DNA of 34,966 nt from an uncultured Campylobacter sp. (GCF_905372745.1 NZ_CAJPQR010000022.1:1-34966), one strand, 5' to 3'; shown: positions 1 to 8,827, counted from the first letter of the stretch. Notes: generated by a model not told the origin, from the letters alone. A program made the numbers and translations.

Positions 1-69
1 TTATTTTTATATTTTAAGTTACACTTTTTATTTTCGTTTAGACTAAATTTTTAATTTTAGGAGGAATTT

Positions 70-780
70 ATGAAGCAAGCCTTGCTTTTAAGCAGCTCTA
101 GCTACAAGGATACGGGCTATCTTAGACACTGCAAAAACTGGGTGCATGATTTTATAAAAGAGTGCGGAGTCTACGGCGAGCAGGTGCTTTTCATCCCGTA
201 TGCCGGAGTAAGGCGCACGAACGACGAATACGAGCAAAAAGTCATCGACCGACTAAAATATAAAAATATCGCGTCTATCCATAAATTTAGCGATCCAAAG
301 CGCGCCGTAGCCGAGGCTAAAGCCATCTGTATAGGCGGCGGAAATACCTTTGCGTTGCTTTACTATCTTTATAAATTTAATTTAATTGAAATAATTAAGC
401 AAAGAGTGGAAACTGGAGTGCCGTATTTTGGTTGGAGCGCGGGCGCAAACGTCGCCGGAAGCACCATGATGACCACAAACGACATGCCTATCATTATGCC
501 AAAAAGCTTTGACGCGTTAAATATCTTCCCGCATCAGATAAATCCGCATTTTATCAGCGGCAAGATCGCCGGACACAACGGCGAAAGCAGGGAGGAGAGG
601 CTGGAGGAGTTTTTGATAATAAATCAAAAAAGCCTGATCTACGCGCTACCTGAAGGTACGGCTCTAAGGATAAAGGGCGAAAACGCAACCGTGATGGGCA
701 TGGATGAAAGCCCCGTCTTAAAAATGGCGTATCAAAAAGAAACCGAGTTCATAAAAGTCGGCGATAGTTTTAAATTTTAG
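70..780 (+). CDS. pepE: Peptidase E (alpha-aspartyl dipeptidase, family S51)
   Basis: Cytoplasmic serine dipeptidase that cleaves dipeptides with N-terminal aspartate, feeding aspartate to the cell. The 236-residue protein has the family length. A Gly-Gly-Gly-Asn-Thr motif lies at 89-93 and the nucleophile elbow GWSAGAN at 121-127, making Ser123 the nucleophile. His160 in INPHF and Glu195 in LPEGTAL complete a triad that sits at a constant +3 offset from the Ser120/His157/Glu192 described for enterobacterial PepE. The start follows a strong AGGAGG site. The gene appears to stand alone, with a DcuC-type carrier downstream on the same strand after a 192-base gap containing a long inverted repeat. 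Function is assigned with good confidence from the triad. Confidence 0.93.
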   Translation: MKQALLLSSSSYKDTGYLRHCKNWVHDFIKECGVYGEQVLFIPYAGVRRTNDEYEQKVIDRLKYKNIASIHKFSDPKRAVAEAKAICIGGGNTFALLYYLYKFNLIEIIKQRVETGVPYFGWSAGANVAGSTMMTTNDMPIIMPKSFDALNIFPHQINPHFISGKIAGHNGESREERLEEFLIINQKSLIYALPEGTALRIKGENATVMGMDESPVLKMAYQKETEFIKVGDSFKF

Positions 781-879
781 CCGTTTTCGGTTCGCGGCTC
801 AAATTTCAAATTTGAATCGGTCTTGAAAAAGCTTTCAAATTTGGATTGAGTATCGGTCGGCGACAAAAATAAAAAGATT

Positions 880-936
880 AAATTTGACTCAAATTTAGCG
901 CGCAAAACTTAGGCGGCGCAAATTTGAGTCAAATTT
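880..936. repeat. 17-bp perfect inverted repeat between pepE and dcuC
   Basis: AAATTTGACTCAAATTT at 880-896 is the exact reverse complement of 920-936, with a 23-base loop. Each arm is itself nearly palindromic. It lies 37 bases before the dcuC start, and a TATAAA-like box (946-951) lies between it and the gene. It could be a regulator site, a cruciform or a weak end for the pepE transcript; there is no T-run to make it a classic terminator. Confidence 0.7.
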
Positions 937-972
937 GAAACAAGTATAAAACACAAAACGAAAGGGGACAAA

Positions 973-2391
973 ATGGCTACTGCTAAGCTAATCTGTGCGG
1001 TCATAGGCTTGATCGCCGTCGTGTTTTTATTGGTCAAAAAAAGAGAGACCAAAACCGTGCTCATCGGCGTGGGACTCGTGCTGTGCGTCGTCTGTCTAAA
1101 TCCGCTCGGAGCGCTTGAGAGCTTTACGAAGTCGATGACTTCGGCCGGCCTTATCAAGGCCATTTGCGCCAGCATGGGCTTTGCCTACGTTATGAAGGTG
1201 ACTAAGTGCGACCAGCATCTAGTTTTGCTACTTACAAAGCCGATGAAAAATATCGGATTTTTGCTGATTCCGGCTACTTTCGTGCTGACTTATTTTATCA
1301 ACATCGCTATACCGTCGGCTGCGGGCTGTTCGGCTGCGGTCGGGGCTACGATGATACCGCTTTTGATGGCATCGGGCGTACGTCCTGCGATGGCGGGAGC
1401 GGCGGTGTTTGCGGGTACGTTTGGCGGCGTGTTAAGCCCCGGCTCTGCGCACAATATCTTCGTAACCGACATGGTAAAAAAGACCAATGAAGCCTACACC
1501 GTCCAAGACGTGATCGGCGTACAGTTTCCAAACGCCGTTGCTGCCGGTATCGTCGTTTTGATCGTGATTAGCTTGACGGCGATTATCTTTAAAGATTATC
1601 AAAAAGGGCAGGATTTCTCGCCTAAATCTACAAGCAACGCGGCTGAAGCGACGCAGACGAAGGTAAATTTACTCTTTGCTCTAGCGCCCCTCATCCCGCT
1701 AGTTATTCTAGTCGTCGGTGCGGTAATAAGTAGCTATGCTAGGGATTTTTTCTTGACGAATTTGAATAGTATCGTAGCGGTACTGGGCGATCCGCGGGGC
1801 GTTAGCGTCGAGAAATTTTTCGGAGATCATTACGGCCTTTTTGTAGCGATTAAGTATTTTAGCTGGATGAATATGGGTGTGGCCGAAGCTATGATCCTTG
1901 GCGCTATCATCGCGGTTTTCATCACGTGGACGAGCCCGGAAAAGATCACCAAAGAGTTTTTTAACGGTATGGGCAGCGCCTACGCCGAGGTTATGGGTAT
2001 CATCATCGCAGCTGGCGTTTTCGTCGCGGGTCTAAAGGCGTGCGGCGCGATCGACGCGGTCACCGAGTGGCTAAAACACTCTCAGGAGTTCGTGCGCTAC
2101 GGCGGTACTTTCGTGCCGTATCTCATGGGTACGGTTACGGGCTCGGGCGATGCGGCTACTATGGCGTTTAACCAAGCTATCACCGTTCATGCTGCGGATC
2201 TTGGCTTCGCGCAGGATAAACTAGGCATGGCCGCTGCGATCTCTGGCGCGCTAGGCCGCTCGTCGTCTCCTATCGCTGGTGCAGCGATCGTGTGCGCGGG
2301 TCTTGCGATGGTTAGCCCGGTCGAGATAGCTAAGCGAACGGCTCCGGCGATGGCGATAGCCGTGTGCGTCATAGCGTTTTTTATGCTCTAA
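973..2391 (+). CDS. dcuC: DcuC-family anaerobic C4-dicarboxylate carrier
   Basis: Inner-membrane carrier of the DcuC family, which exchanges or exports C4-dicarboxylates such as succinate and fumarate under anaerobic conditions. The 472-residue protein is almost entirely hydrophobic, with about a dozen membrane segments beginning at residue 5. Conserved small-residue stretches include IPSAAGCSAAVGATMIPLL (near 113-131) and FGGVLSPGSAHN (near 149-160), plus a late GSGDAATMAFNQA segment. The start is preceded by AAAGGGGA at a good distance. Together with the fumarate reductase genes (12.7-16.2 kb) and the DAACS symporter (5.5-6.9 kb) it fits a fumarate-respiring cell. The exact substrate cannot be read from sequence; another short-chain dicarboxylate is possible. 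Confidence 0.85.
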   Translation: MATAKLICAVIGLIAVVFLLVKKRETKTVLIGVGLVLCVVCLNPLGALESFTKSMTSAGLIKAICASMGFAYVMKVTKCDQHLVLLLTKPMKNIGFLLIPATFVLTYFINIAIPSAAGCSAAVGATMIPLLMASGVRPAMAGAAVFAGTFGGVLSPGSAHNIFVTDMVKKTNEAYTVQDVIGVQFPNAVAAGIVVLIVISLTAIIFKDYQKGQDFSPKSTSNAAEATQTKVNLLFALAPLIPLVILVVGAVISSYARDFFLTNLNSIVAVLGDPRGVSVEKFFGDHYGLFVAIKYFSWMNMGVAEAMILGAIIAVFITWTSPEKITKEFFNGMGSAYAEVMGIIIAAGVFVAGLKACGAIDAVTEWLKHSQEFVRYGGTFVPYLMGTVTGSGDAATMAFNQAITVHAADLGFAQDKLGMAAAISGALGRSSSPIAGAAIVCAGLAMVSPVEIAKRTAPAMAIAVCVIAFFML

Positions 2392-2593
2392 ATTTACAGA
2401 GCTAAATTTGATAAAGTCGGCGCTTTGCCAACTTTGCGTTTGCTGGGGCGACGCCTGTCGTCCTGGCTCATGATTTGGTTTTTGCGAGAGATTTTTATAC
2501 GTACAGCTGCTTGCCGCTAAAATTTAAGGCTAAAACGGCAAATTTTACCATCAAATTTACCGAGTCGAATTTGCCGCGCAAAGGCGGTCAGTG

Positions 2594-3165
2594 TTATTTT
2601 TGAGTAAATTCTTTATAGCGGTCGCAGGCTAGCTCGGACTCCATATCGCACGCTTTTTTGAGGTATTTTTCGGCCGCGTTTGCGTCCTCTTTGACGCCTC
2701 GTCCTTTTGTGCGTATAGGTTGCCTAGATTGTAGTATCCGCCGCCGTTGCCCATGTCGCAGGCCTTGACGTAAAATTCGCTGGCTTTTGCGTAGTATTGC
2801 TTCAAGCCGCGTCCGTTTGCGTAGGCAAAGCGTAAATTTGAACAACCTGCTTCGTCGCCCATATCGCACGCTTTTGCGTAAAGCTCGGCGGCTTTTTTGC
2901 CGTCCTGTGCCGCGCCGCTTCCGTTGTCGTATAAAAGGCCCAAATTTGAGCAGCCGGCGCTGTTACCTAATTTGCAAGCCTTTGAGTAGAGCTCGGCCGC
3001 TTTTTGATAGTCTTGCGCGGCTCCTTCCCCGGCGTTATCGTACAAGACTCCAAGCTCGTAGCAGCTTGCGCCGTTTCCGCGGTCGCACTCCCTTTGCAGC
3101 GCGTCTAGATCGGCGCCGACAGCTAAAGCCGAAGCCGCGATCAGCGGTAAAAATATCTTTTTCAT
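2594..3165 (-). pseudogene. Cysteine-rich Sel1-repeat (Hcp-like) secreted protein, frameshifted
   Basis: The reading frame starts at 3165 after an AGGAGC site with a signal peptide (MKKIFLPLIAASALAVGA), then carries Sel1-like repeats of about 36 residues with paired cysteines (CDRGNGASC, CKLGNSAGC, CDMGDEAGC), as in Helicobacter Hcp proteins. In the fourth repeat the frame breaks near 2703-2709, at an AAAAGG stretch on the coding strand. The original frame runs off to a stop at 2629, while the next frame continues the repeat perfectly (GRGVKEDANAAEKYLKKACDMESELAC...) to a TAA at 2594. One added or two removed bases restores about 190 residues. It may be a pseudogene, a switchable gene or an assembly error. 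Intact relatives would be periplasmic or secreted, probably bridged by disulfides. Confidence 0.8.
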
Positions 3166-3356
3166 TAAATTTGCTCCTATTTAAATTTGCTTTCGCATTT
3201 TACGCAAAGCGAGCTTAAAATCGGACGAGAGGGTTAAATTTGACGTAAATTTGGGTTAGCGCCGTAAAGAGGCGGGTCTTGACGGCGTAAAAATAGCGAT
3301 ATGAGAGCTGCAACAAGCAAATTTGAGAGCGAATTCGCCCTCAAATTTGACCGAAT

Positions 3357-4592
3357 TTATTTCTCTGCTATGATTTTTACGATCTCGCAGACGACGTCGC
3401 TAGCCGCGCGTAGTGATTTTACCGGCAGATACTCGTAGATGGAGTGAAAGTTGTGCGCGCCGGTAAAGAGATTCGGACACGGTATGCCTTTTTCCGAGAT
3501 GACCGCGCCGTCGTAGCCGCCTCGCATCGGGATGACTTTTGGCTCTATGTTTAGCCGAGCGTAGGCCTGCTTGGCCGCGACGACTGGCAGGCTGTTTTCG
3601 CCGCCCTCGAGGTAGTTAAATACGTTTTTATAGCGGTCTTTTAGGCTGATTTGAATTCTGTGCGCGCCGTAAATTTTAGCAAACGAGTCGGCTAGATCTT
3701 GCAAAAATGCCATGCGCTGCGCGTATTTTGCCTCGTTAAATTCGCGAACGTCGAGCTTTAGCACGGTCTTTGCGCTGTTGCCCGATAGCTCCTTAACCCA
3801 GTAGTAGCCCTCGACGCCGTCCGTGTACTCGGGTGCTTCGCCGCCGGGTAGCATCGAGATAAATTTGTGCGCGAGTAACAAGGAATTTACGAGCTTGCCC
3901 TTGGCATTCATCGGGTGCGCGGACTGCCCGACGAAGGTCACGACCGCGTCGCCGGCGTTCCAGTTTTGATAAATCAGCTCGCCTATGCCGCAGCAATCAA
4001 GACAGTAGGCAAAATCAGCCTTGATCTCCGAGACGTCAAGCGCCTTGGCACCGCGCAGGCCTTGCTCCTCGTCGGGCAAAAAGCCAAACGTCACGTCGCC
4101 GTGCTCTATTTGCGGGTTTTGTATGAAAAACTGCGCGGCGTTTACGATGGCGGCGATCGCTGCCTTGTCATCCGCGCCTAGCAGGCTGGTGCCGTCGGTT
4201 ACGATGAGATCGTCTCCGACGTAGTTTGCAAGCTCCGGAAATTCGCTAAGTTTGAGCGTTATGCCCAGTTCTTTATTTAGCGTGACGTCGCCGCCCTTGT
4301 AGCGCACGATTTGCGCCTTCGTGTCGTTTTTTTGCTCCGCGCTCGTATCAAGGTGCGCGAAAAACGCCACAGAGGGCAGCTTTTTAGCGGAATTTGATGG
4401 CAAAACGGCCGTAGTTATGGCGTTTTCTCGTCTTTTTATATTTTGCAGGCCAAGCTCTTTTAGCTCGCTTTCTATCAGCTTTGCCAGATCGTGCTCGGTA
4501 GGGTTTGAAGGCATGATACCCGCCGCGCCCGCTTCGCGGTTTGTGGTTGTGTTGATCTTCGTGTAGCGCAAAAATCTCTCGACTATGTCCAT
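3357..4592 (-). CDS. pepT: Peptidase T (tripeptide aminopeptidase, M20 family)
   Basis: Cytoplasmic di-zinc aminopeptidase that removes the N-terminal residue of tripeptides. The 411-residue protein is full length. Metal and catalytic residues are visible: His80 and Asp82 in FFAHLDTS, Asp141 in LLGADDKAA, the Glu175-Glu176 pair in PDEEQG, Asp199 in YCLDC, and a late histidine in FTGAHNFHS. The dimerisation domain lies between about 210 and 320. The start has GGAGC upstream, and TATAAT on the minus strand (4631-4626) lies about 35 bases before it. It is divergent from the DUF6882-like gene with a shared 136-base control region. With pepE it suggests peptide scavenging. Confidence 0.93.
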   Translation of the reverse strand: MDIVERFLRYTKINTTTNREAGAAGIMPSNPTEHDLAKLIESELKELGLQNIKRRENAITTAVLPSNSAKKLPSVAFFAHLDTSAEQKNDTKAQIVRYKGGDVTLNKELGITLKLSEFPELANYVGDDLIVTDGTSLLGADDKAAIAAIVNAAQFFIQNPQIEHGDVTFGFLPDEEQGLRGAKALDVSEIKADFAYCLDCCGIGELIYQNWNAGDAVVTFVGQSAHPMNAKGKLVNSLLLAHKFISMLPGGEAPEYTDGVEGYYWVKELSGNSAKTVLKLDVREFNEAKYAQRMAFLQDLADSFAKIYGAHRIQISLKDRYKNVFNYLEGGENSLPVVAAKQAYARLNIEPKVIPMRGGYDGAVISEKGIPCPNLFTGAHNFHSIYEYLPVKSLRAASDVVCEIVKIIAEK

Positions 4593-4695
4593 GTTTGCTC
4601 CTAAATTTGGGATAAAATTTATGAAATTATACTATCTTTTAATTAAGCTTAAAATAAAAATTTAATTTCTTCGGACGGATTTAAAATTTAAACGG

Positions 4696-4723
4696 TATAA
4701 TTCGCAAACCAAATTTAAAGGAG
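4696..4723 (+). promoter_or_regulatory. -10 box and RBS for the 4729 gene
   Basis: TATAAT at 4696-4701 is followed by AAGGAG at 4718-4723, five bases before the ATG at 4729. No good -35 box is visible, which is usual for epsilonproteobacterial sigma-70 promoters. A mirror TATAAT for pepT lies at 4631-4626 on the other strand. Confidence 0.55.
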
Positions 4724-4728
4724 CAAAA

Positions 4729-5439
4729 ATGCGAAATTTACGCTACGTAAGCGACTTTTCGGACTTTCATCAGGTTTTTTCGGCGACTCTGGGCAAGATG
4801 GCGACCGTGCAAAATAGATTTGCGGATATCGTCGGCAATCTCGACTGGAACGCGGATTTTGACAGCTGCGAGATAGCTTTCGGCGATCAAATTTACAAGA
4901 TACAGCTTATCGGCAGCGAGTCGGATGTGAGCGACACGTGGCTGTGGGGATTTGCCAATCAAAGCGGCCTTAGCCCCGAGGCGACGGCGTTTTCGCACGA
5001 GATTTTGCGGGCGGGACGGGAGTGGGGCTTGCAGGCTTTTAGCGAACCGAGTTTTGAGCTTGATGAGATGTTTAACGGGCATAATCTATCCATCGCCGCG
5101 TGCGGAGCGGCGGGCGAAAATTTATGCTACTACGGTTGCGAGCACGATAAGGGTTGCGCGTTTGTAGCGATCATGGATGCGCCGGCCTCTCTTTTTAAGC
5201 CTCTTGGCGCGCACGAGTTTGTTAAAATCGCAAGCGACTGCATACAAGATTTTGACGTCGATCATAAAATTTTTATAAAAAGCTTTTTGGAATTTAACGG
5301 AGTCAAATTTGACGAAAATACCCAAAAGGGCGGATTTTTAAAAAGAGGAAAAGACGAAATCGTAGCTAAATTTGACAAAGAGCTTTTGATCGAATTCGAC
5401 GATAAGGGTAGGATTTTGGAATTTAAATACGAGTTTTAG
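4729..5439 (+). CDS. DUF6882-like protein of unknown function
   Basis: A 236-residue soluble protein with no signal peptide or membrane segment. The first two thirds resemble the DUF6882 family: an N-terminal helix-rich part followed by DTWLWGFANQSG at 69-80, a Trp-rich signature I associate with that family. Around 125-145 there is a cysteine-bearing stretch (GENLCYYGCEHDKGC) with three closely spaced cysteines. The last 50 residues are charged and lysine-rich (KRGKDEIVAKFDKELLIEFDDKGRILEF). It starts after AAGGAG and has its own TATAAT box. It converges on the DAACS symporter gene with only 40 bases between stops. No biochemical role can be given. Confidence 0.7.
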   Translation: MRNLRYVSDFSDFHQVFSATLGKMATVQNRFADIVGNLDWNADFDSCEIAFGDQIYKIQLIGSESDVSDTWLWGFANQSGLSPEATAFSHEILRAGREWGLQAFSEPSFELDEMFNGHNLSIAACGAAGENLCYYGCEHDKGCAFVAIMDAPASLFKPLGAHEFVKIASDCIQDFDVDHKIFIKSFLEFNGVKFDENTQKGGFLKRGKDEIVAKFDKELLIEFDDKGRILEFKYEF

Positions 5440-5479
5440 TTTGAGCGAGGCGATGAGCTAAAAGCCCACCGCCTTAAAT

Positions 5480-6850
5480 TTACGAATGGAAGTGAAACTC
5501 GTCCGGATGATCGAGGGCGTAGCGAAATTTCTCCATATCTACTTTTTTATCCCAGATCGAGATAATCAGGCAGCCTACGGCGTTACCGCAGAGGTTTCCG
5601 ACCGCGCGCATCTCGGACATAAATTTATCTACTCCAAGCAGTACCGCAACCGTGACGACTGGGATACCTGCGCTAGGAAGCGCGGCAAGCGTACCGGCAA
5701 GCACGATAAATCCTGAACCCGTGACGCCTACTGCACCCTTGCTAGTTACCATCAAGATGATGAGAATTTGTATCAGATGCTCGATGCTTAGCGGGATACC
5801 GAAAGCTTGAGCGAGGAAAATGACGCTAAGCGACAGGTAGATGTTCGTGCAATCAAGATTAAACGAATATCCCGTCGGTATGATGAGACCTACCGCGCCT
5901 TTGTGGATGCCCGCGGCTTCTAGTTTTTGCATGAGCGGGGCTAGCGCGGTTTCGGAGGAACTCGTCGCAAATACGATCAAGACTTCTTTCGCGATGAAGC
6001 GCATAAATTTAAAGATATTGACCTTCGCAAAATAGCAAATCGCGCCGAGAACCACGAAGATAAAAAAGCAGCTCGCAAGCGCCATAACAAAAAGCAGCTC
6101 AAGCATGCCTATTAGCGAACCGATGCCGAATTTACCGATCAAATACGCCATCGCAGAAAACGCCGCGACGGGGCTAAATAGCATCAAAATAGTAAGTAGT
6201 TTTAGCACCCAGTGCTGAATTATCTCAAGCGGTTTTAGGATTTTGCTTTTATGATCGTGTTTTAAAAAAGATATAATAACCGCCGTTACGATCGCCATAA
6301 ATAGCACTTGCAGCGTATTTGACTTGATAAACGGATCAAGTAGATGCACGTAAGGGAAGATGCCGTCTACCGGCACCGCGCCGCGCAAAATATGAAGCGT
6401 ATGGGCTATGAGTCCGCTGTTTGCGTCTATGCTCGAGGCTTGGCTCGTAAATTTCTCCACGCTAGAGGCGTCAAGTTTCGTATAGTCAAGGTGCATATCA
6501 TGCCCCGGCTTTAGCGTCTCGCCAAAGATTATGCCTACGGCTAGCGCGATAGTGCTTACGACCTCAAAGTAAATAAATCCTTTAAGCCCGATAGAGCCTA
6601 AATCTTTCATACTCTCAAGCCCTATGATGCCCGAGACTATCGTTAAAAAGATGATAGGACCGATGAGCGCTTTTAGGGCTTTGATAAAGTAATCGATACC
6701 GGGCTTGCTCTGTATGCCTAAATCCGGGAAAAATACGCCCACGGCGATGCCTGCGACGATACCGAAAATCACCCAAAACGCGAGATTGGTAAGTAGTCTA
6801 ACTATAAAAGGTTTTTGCGGCTTTGCCGCGATTGAAGCGTTTTGATTCAA
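5480..6850 (-). CDS. DAACS-family dicarboxylate/amino acid:cation symporter (DctA/GltP-like)
   Basis: Inner-membrane symporter that couples uptake of C4-dicarboxylates or acidic amino acids to H+ or Na+. The 456-residue protein has the usual eight-helix plus hairpin layout. Re-entrant loop 1 carries the serine motif ATSSSETALAPLMQKLE (about 302-318), and helix 7 carries GYSFNLDCTNIYLSLSVIFLAQ, the equivalent of the GYSFNLDGT segment in DctA. The second hairpin reads SKGAVGVTGSGFIVLAGTLAA, and the helix 8 substrate region is MSEMRAVGNLCGNAVG. Asp and Arg in the last stretch fit a dicarboxylate or glutamate/aspartate substrate. It appears monocistronic, and the 88 bases downstream of the cyclophilin gene separate the two. 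Confidence 0.85.
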   Translation of the reverse strand: MNQNASIAAKPQKPFIVRLLTNLAFWVIFGIVAGIAVGVFFPDLGIQSKPGIDYFIKALKALIGPIIFLTIVSGIIGLESMKDLGSIGLKGFIYFEVVSTIALAVGIIFGETLKPGHDMHLDYTKLDASSVEKFTSQASSIDANSGLIAHTLHILRGAVPVDGIFPYVHLLDPFIKSNTLQVLFMAIVTAVIISFLKHDHKSKILKPLEIIQHWVLKLLTILMLFSPVAAFSAMAYLIGKFGIGSLIGMLELLFVMALASCFFIFVVLGAICYFAKVNIFKFMRFIAKEVLIVFATSSSETALAPLMQKLEAAGIHKGAVGLIIPTGYSFNLDCTNIYLSLSVIFLAQAFGIPLSIEHLIQILIILMVTSKGAVGVTGSGFIVLAGTLAALPSAGIPVVTVAVLLGVDKFMSEMRAVGNLCGNAVGCLIISIWDKKVDMEKFRYALDHPDEFHFHS

Positions 6851-6938
6851 GAAATATCCTTTACAATTTTAATAAATCGCATAAAACGAAATCGCGCGGA
6901 TTATCAGAGCTCAAACTGCCGCCCGATTTTTATTAAAT

Positions 6939-7433
6939 TTACAAACTCTCTAAAATTTCGATCGAGTTTATCTTATCGCCTTGCTTGATGCTATCTAGAG
7001 TCTTTAGGCTAGGCTCGTCCACGATCTGGCCAAACACCGTATGCACGCCGTCAAGGTGCGGCTGCGCGCTGTGGCAGACGAAAAACTGACTGCCGCCCGT
7101 ATCGCGTCCGGCGTGCGCCATAGATAGCGCTCCGCGTTTGTGTTTGTGTTTTTGGCCTACGCACTCGCATTTGATGCGCCAGCCCGGCCCTCCGGTGCCC
7201 GTACCGTGCGGGCAACCGCCCTGGATCACGAAATTTGGGATCACGCGGTGGAAATTTAGCCCATCGTAAAAGCCGCTTTTGGCTAGGTGTGCGAAATTAG
7301 TTACCGCTTGCGGCGCTTCGTCGCCGTAGAGCTCGAGCTTCATATCGCCTTTTTCCGTGTGGATAACGGCAAATTTGAGCCTAGCAAGCTCGGCCGCGTC
7401 GATGTCGTAGATTTTTAGTTCGTCGTTTCTCAT
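6939..7433 (-). CDS. ppiB: Cyclophilin-type peptidyl-prolyl cis-trans isomerase
   Basis: Folding catalyst that isomerises prolyl bonds; no signal peptide, so cytoplasmic. The 164-residue protein contains the cyclophilin core: FHRVIPNFVIQGG (active-site Arg in FHR, Gln in IQGG), then GALSMAHAGRDTGGSQFFVCHSAQPHLDGVHTVFG, with the usual Phe and His lining the proline pocket. Between them sits a basic insert, CECVGQKHKHKRG, typical of several bacterial and archaeal forms. It lies 14 bases downstream of yebC on the same strand, so the two are likely cotranscribed. The first 20 residues are less conserved, and a later start is possible. Confidence 0.92.
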   Translation of the reverse strand: MRNDELKIYDIDAAELARLKFAVIHTEKGDMKLELYGDEAPQAVTNFAHLAKSGFYDGLNFHRVIPNFVIQGGCPHGTGTGGPGWRIKCECVGQKHKHKRGALSMAHAGRDTGGSQFFVCHSAQPHLDGVHTVFGQIVDEPSLKTLDSIKQGDKINSIEILESL

Positions 7434-7447
7434 TTTGTTCCTTAAAT

Positions 7448-8155
7448 TTATTCGATATTTGTATAAACAGCTTGCACGTCGTCGTCGTCTTCAAGCTTAT
7501 CGAGTAGCTTTTCTAGTTCGTTCATTTGCTCTTCGTCTAGGCTTACCGGCGAATTTGCGATGTATTGCAGGCTGGCTTTTTTAGCTTCAAGCCCCAGCTT
7601 TTCAATACCTTCGCTAAGAGTGCCGAAGCTTGCGTAATCGCCATAGATATAAAGCACGCCGTCTTCCTCCTCGATCTCGGTTAGACCGAAGTCGATAAGC
7701 TCTAGCTCGATCTCGTCAAGCTCTTTTGCGGGCATATCAAGTTCAAAAACGCTCTTCCTCGTAAACATGAAATTTAGGCTTCCGCTAGGCAAAATTTCGC
7801 CGCCGTTTTTGCTAAATATCGCCTTGACGTTTGCGACCGTTCGAGTTGGGTTGTCGGTAGCGCACTCGACGATGATTTGCACGCCGTGAGCGCCCTTGCC
7901 GTCGTAAAAGATAGTCTTGATATCCGCGCTATCCTTGCCGCTGGCGCGTTTTATCGCCGCGTCGATGTTGTCTTTTGGCATATTTTGCGCTTTGGCCGCT
8001 GCTATCGCGGCGCGAAGTTTCGGGTTCATATCAGGCTCGGTGCCGCCCTCTTTAGCCGCTACGGTTATGGCTTTTGCGAGTTTTGGAAAAACCTTACTCA
8101 TCTTGTCCCAGCGCGCTTCCTTCGCGGCGCGCCTATATTCAAACGCTCGTCCCAT
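7448..8155 (-). CDS. yebC: YebC/PmpR family protein
   Basis: A 235-residue, full-length member of the YebC/TACO1 family, known as a DNA-binding regulator in some bacteria and more recently linked to translation through difficult stretches such as polyproline. The N terminus (MGRAFEYRRAAKEARWDKMSKVFPKLAKAI) and the segment NPKLRAAIAAAKAQNMPKDNIDAAIKRASG are hallmarks. The C-terminal acidic stretch (LEKLLDKLEDDDDVQAVYTNIE) is also typical. The start follows AGGAACG. It heads a two-gene unit with the cyclophilin, and is divergent from the GNAT gene with 117 bases between starts. Confidence 0.95.
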   Translation of the reverse strand: MGRAFEYRRAAKEARWDKMSKVFPKLAKAITVAAKEGGTEPDMNPKLRAAIAAAKAQNMPKDNIDAAIKRASGKDSADIKTIFYDGKGAHGVQIIVECATDNPTRTVANVKAIFSKNGGEILPSGSLNFMFTRKSVFELDMPAKELDEIELELIDFGLTEIEEEDGVLYIYGDYASFGTLSEGIEKLGLEAKKASLQYIANSPVSLDEEQMNELEKLLDKLEDDDDVQAVYTNIE

Positions 8156-8260
8156 TTCGTTCCTTTAAAAATTTTTGCCCAATTATATCTAAAAAAATTT
8201 TGCATTTTTTTAAAAACGCGAGGTTTTGAGCGTATTAGCAAAAAATTTAGATTTAAGTCC

Positions 8261-8275
8261 TATAATCCGAATATG
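8261..8275 (+). promoter_or_regulatory. TATAAT box abutting the GNAT start codon
   Basis: TATAAT at 8261-8266 ends only six bases before ATG 8273-8275, and there is no Shine-Dalgarno match in the bases between. If this -10 box is used, transcription would begin at or next to the ATG, giving a leaderless message. Confidence 0.45.
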
Positions 8276-8827
8276 ATTTTAAATGCCCAAAAAGACGACG
8301 CCGCGCGCTGCATAGAGCTGTTAAATTTAGCCATGGAGGACATCGCTTTTACGCTTAGCGGCGTGAGCGACCCCGTTAAGAGCGATGAAATTTTGCATAA
8401 ATTTTTTAGAAGCGAGATAAACCGCCTAAGCTACAACAACGTTTTTGTTTGCAAATTTGACGGCGAGATCGCGGGTGTGATTTGCGCTTACGACGGAGGC
8501 GAGATTGAGGTATTGGATGAGCCTATTAGGGCGCATTTGCAAACGCTCGGTTTAAGCGAATTTCCGCAGACCGAGTGCTTCGCGGACGAGCTATACATAG
8601 ATAGTCTTGCCGTGGACGAGAGATTTCGCGGACGAGGTATCGCAAAAGAGCTGATCAAATTTATCTTCGCCCTCGCGCCTAAACGAAATATCAAAAAAGT
8701 AGCTCTCATCGTCGATGAAAAAAAGCCTAAAACCATGGCTTTTTACGAGCGCTTGGGCTTTGAGACCGACTGCGAAATGATCATAAATTCTCACAAATAC
8801 TACCATATGATAAAGGAGATAGGATGA
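8273..8827 (+). CDS. GNAT family N-acetyltransferase
   Basis: A 184-residue acetyl-CoA-dependent acetyltransferase of unknown substrate. The frame is open further upstream, but the ATG at 8273 gives the usual GNAT beginning (MILNAQKDDAARCIELLNLA). The acetyl-CoA loop is ELYIDSLAVDERFRGRGIAKELIKFI (about 105-130), with RGRGIA as motif A, and the last strand and helix read VALIVDEKKPKTMAFYERLGFETD. Its TGA overlaps the ATG of the copper chaperone gene (ATGA at 8824-8827), so it is translationally coupled to copZ-copA. Whether it has any part in copper handling is unknown. The start lacks an RBS and may be leaderless. Confidence 0.85.
   Translation: MILNAQKDDAARCIELLNLAMEDIAFTLSGVSDPVKSDEILHKFFRSEINRLSYNNVFVCKFDGEIAGVICAYDGGEIEVLDEPIRAHLQTLGLSEFPQTECFADELYIDSLAVDERFRGRGIAKELIKFIFALAPKRNIKKVALIVDEKKPKTMAFYERLGFETDCEMIINSHKYYHMIKEIG

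Noticed and set aside
7877..8272. Upstream extension of the GNAT frame
   Set aside because: It runs antisense through yebC; the GNAT fold begins only at 8273.
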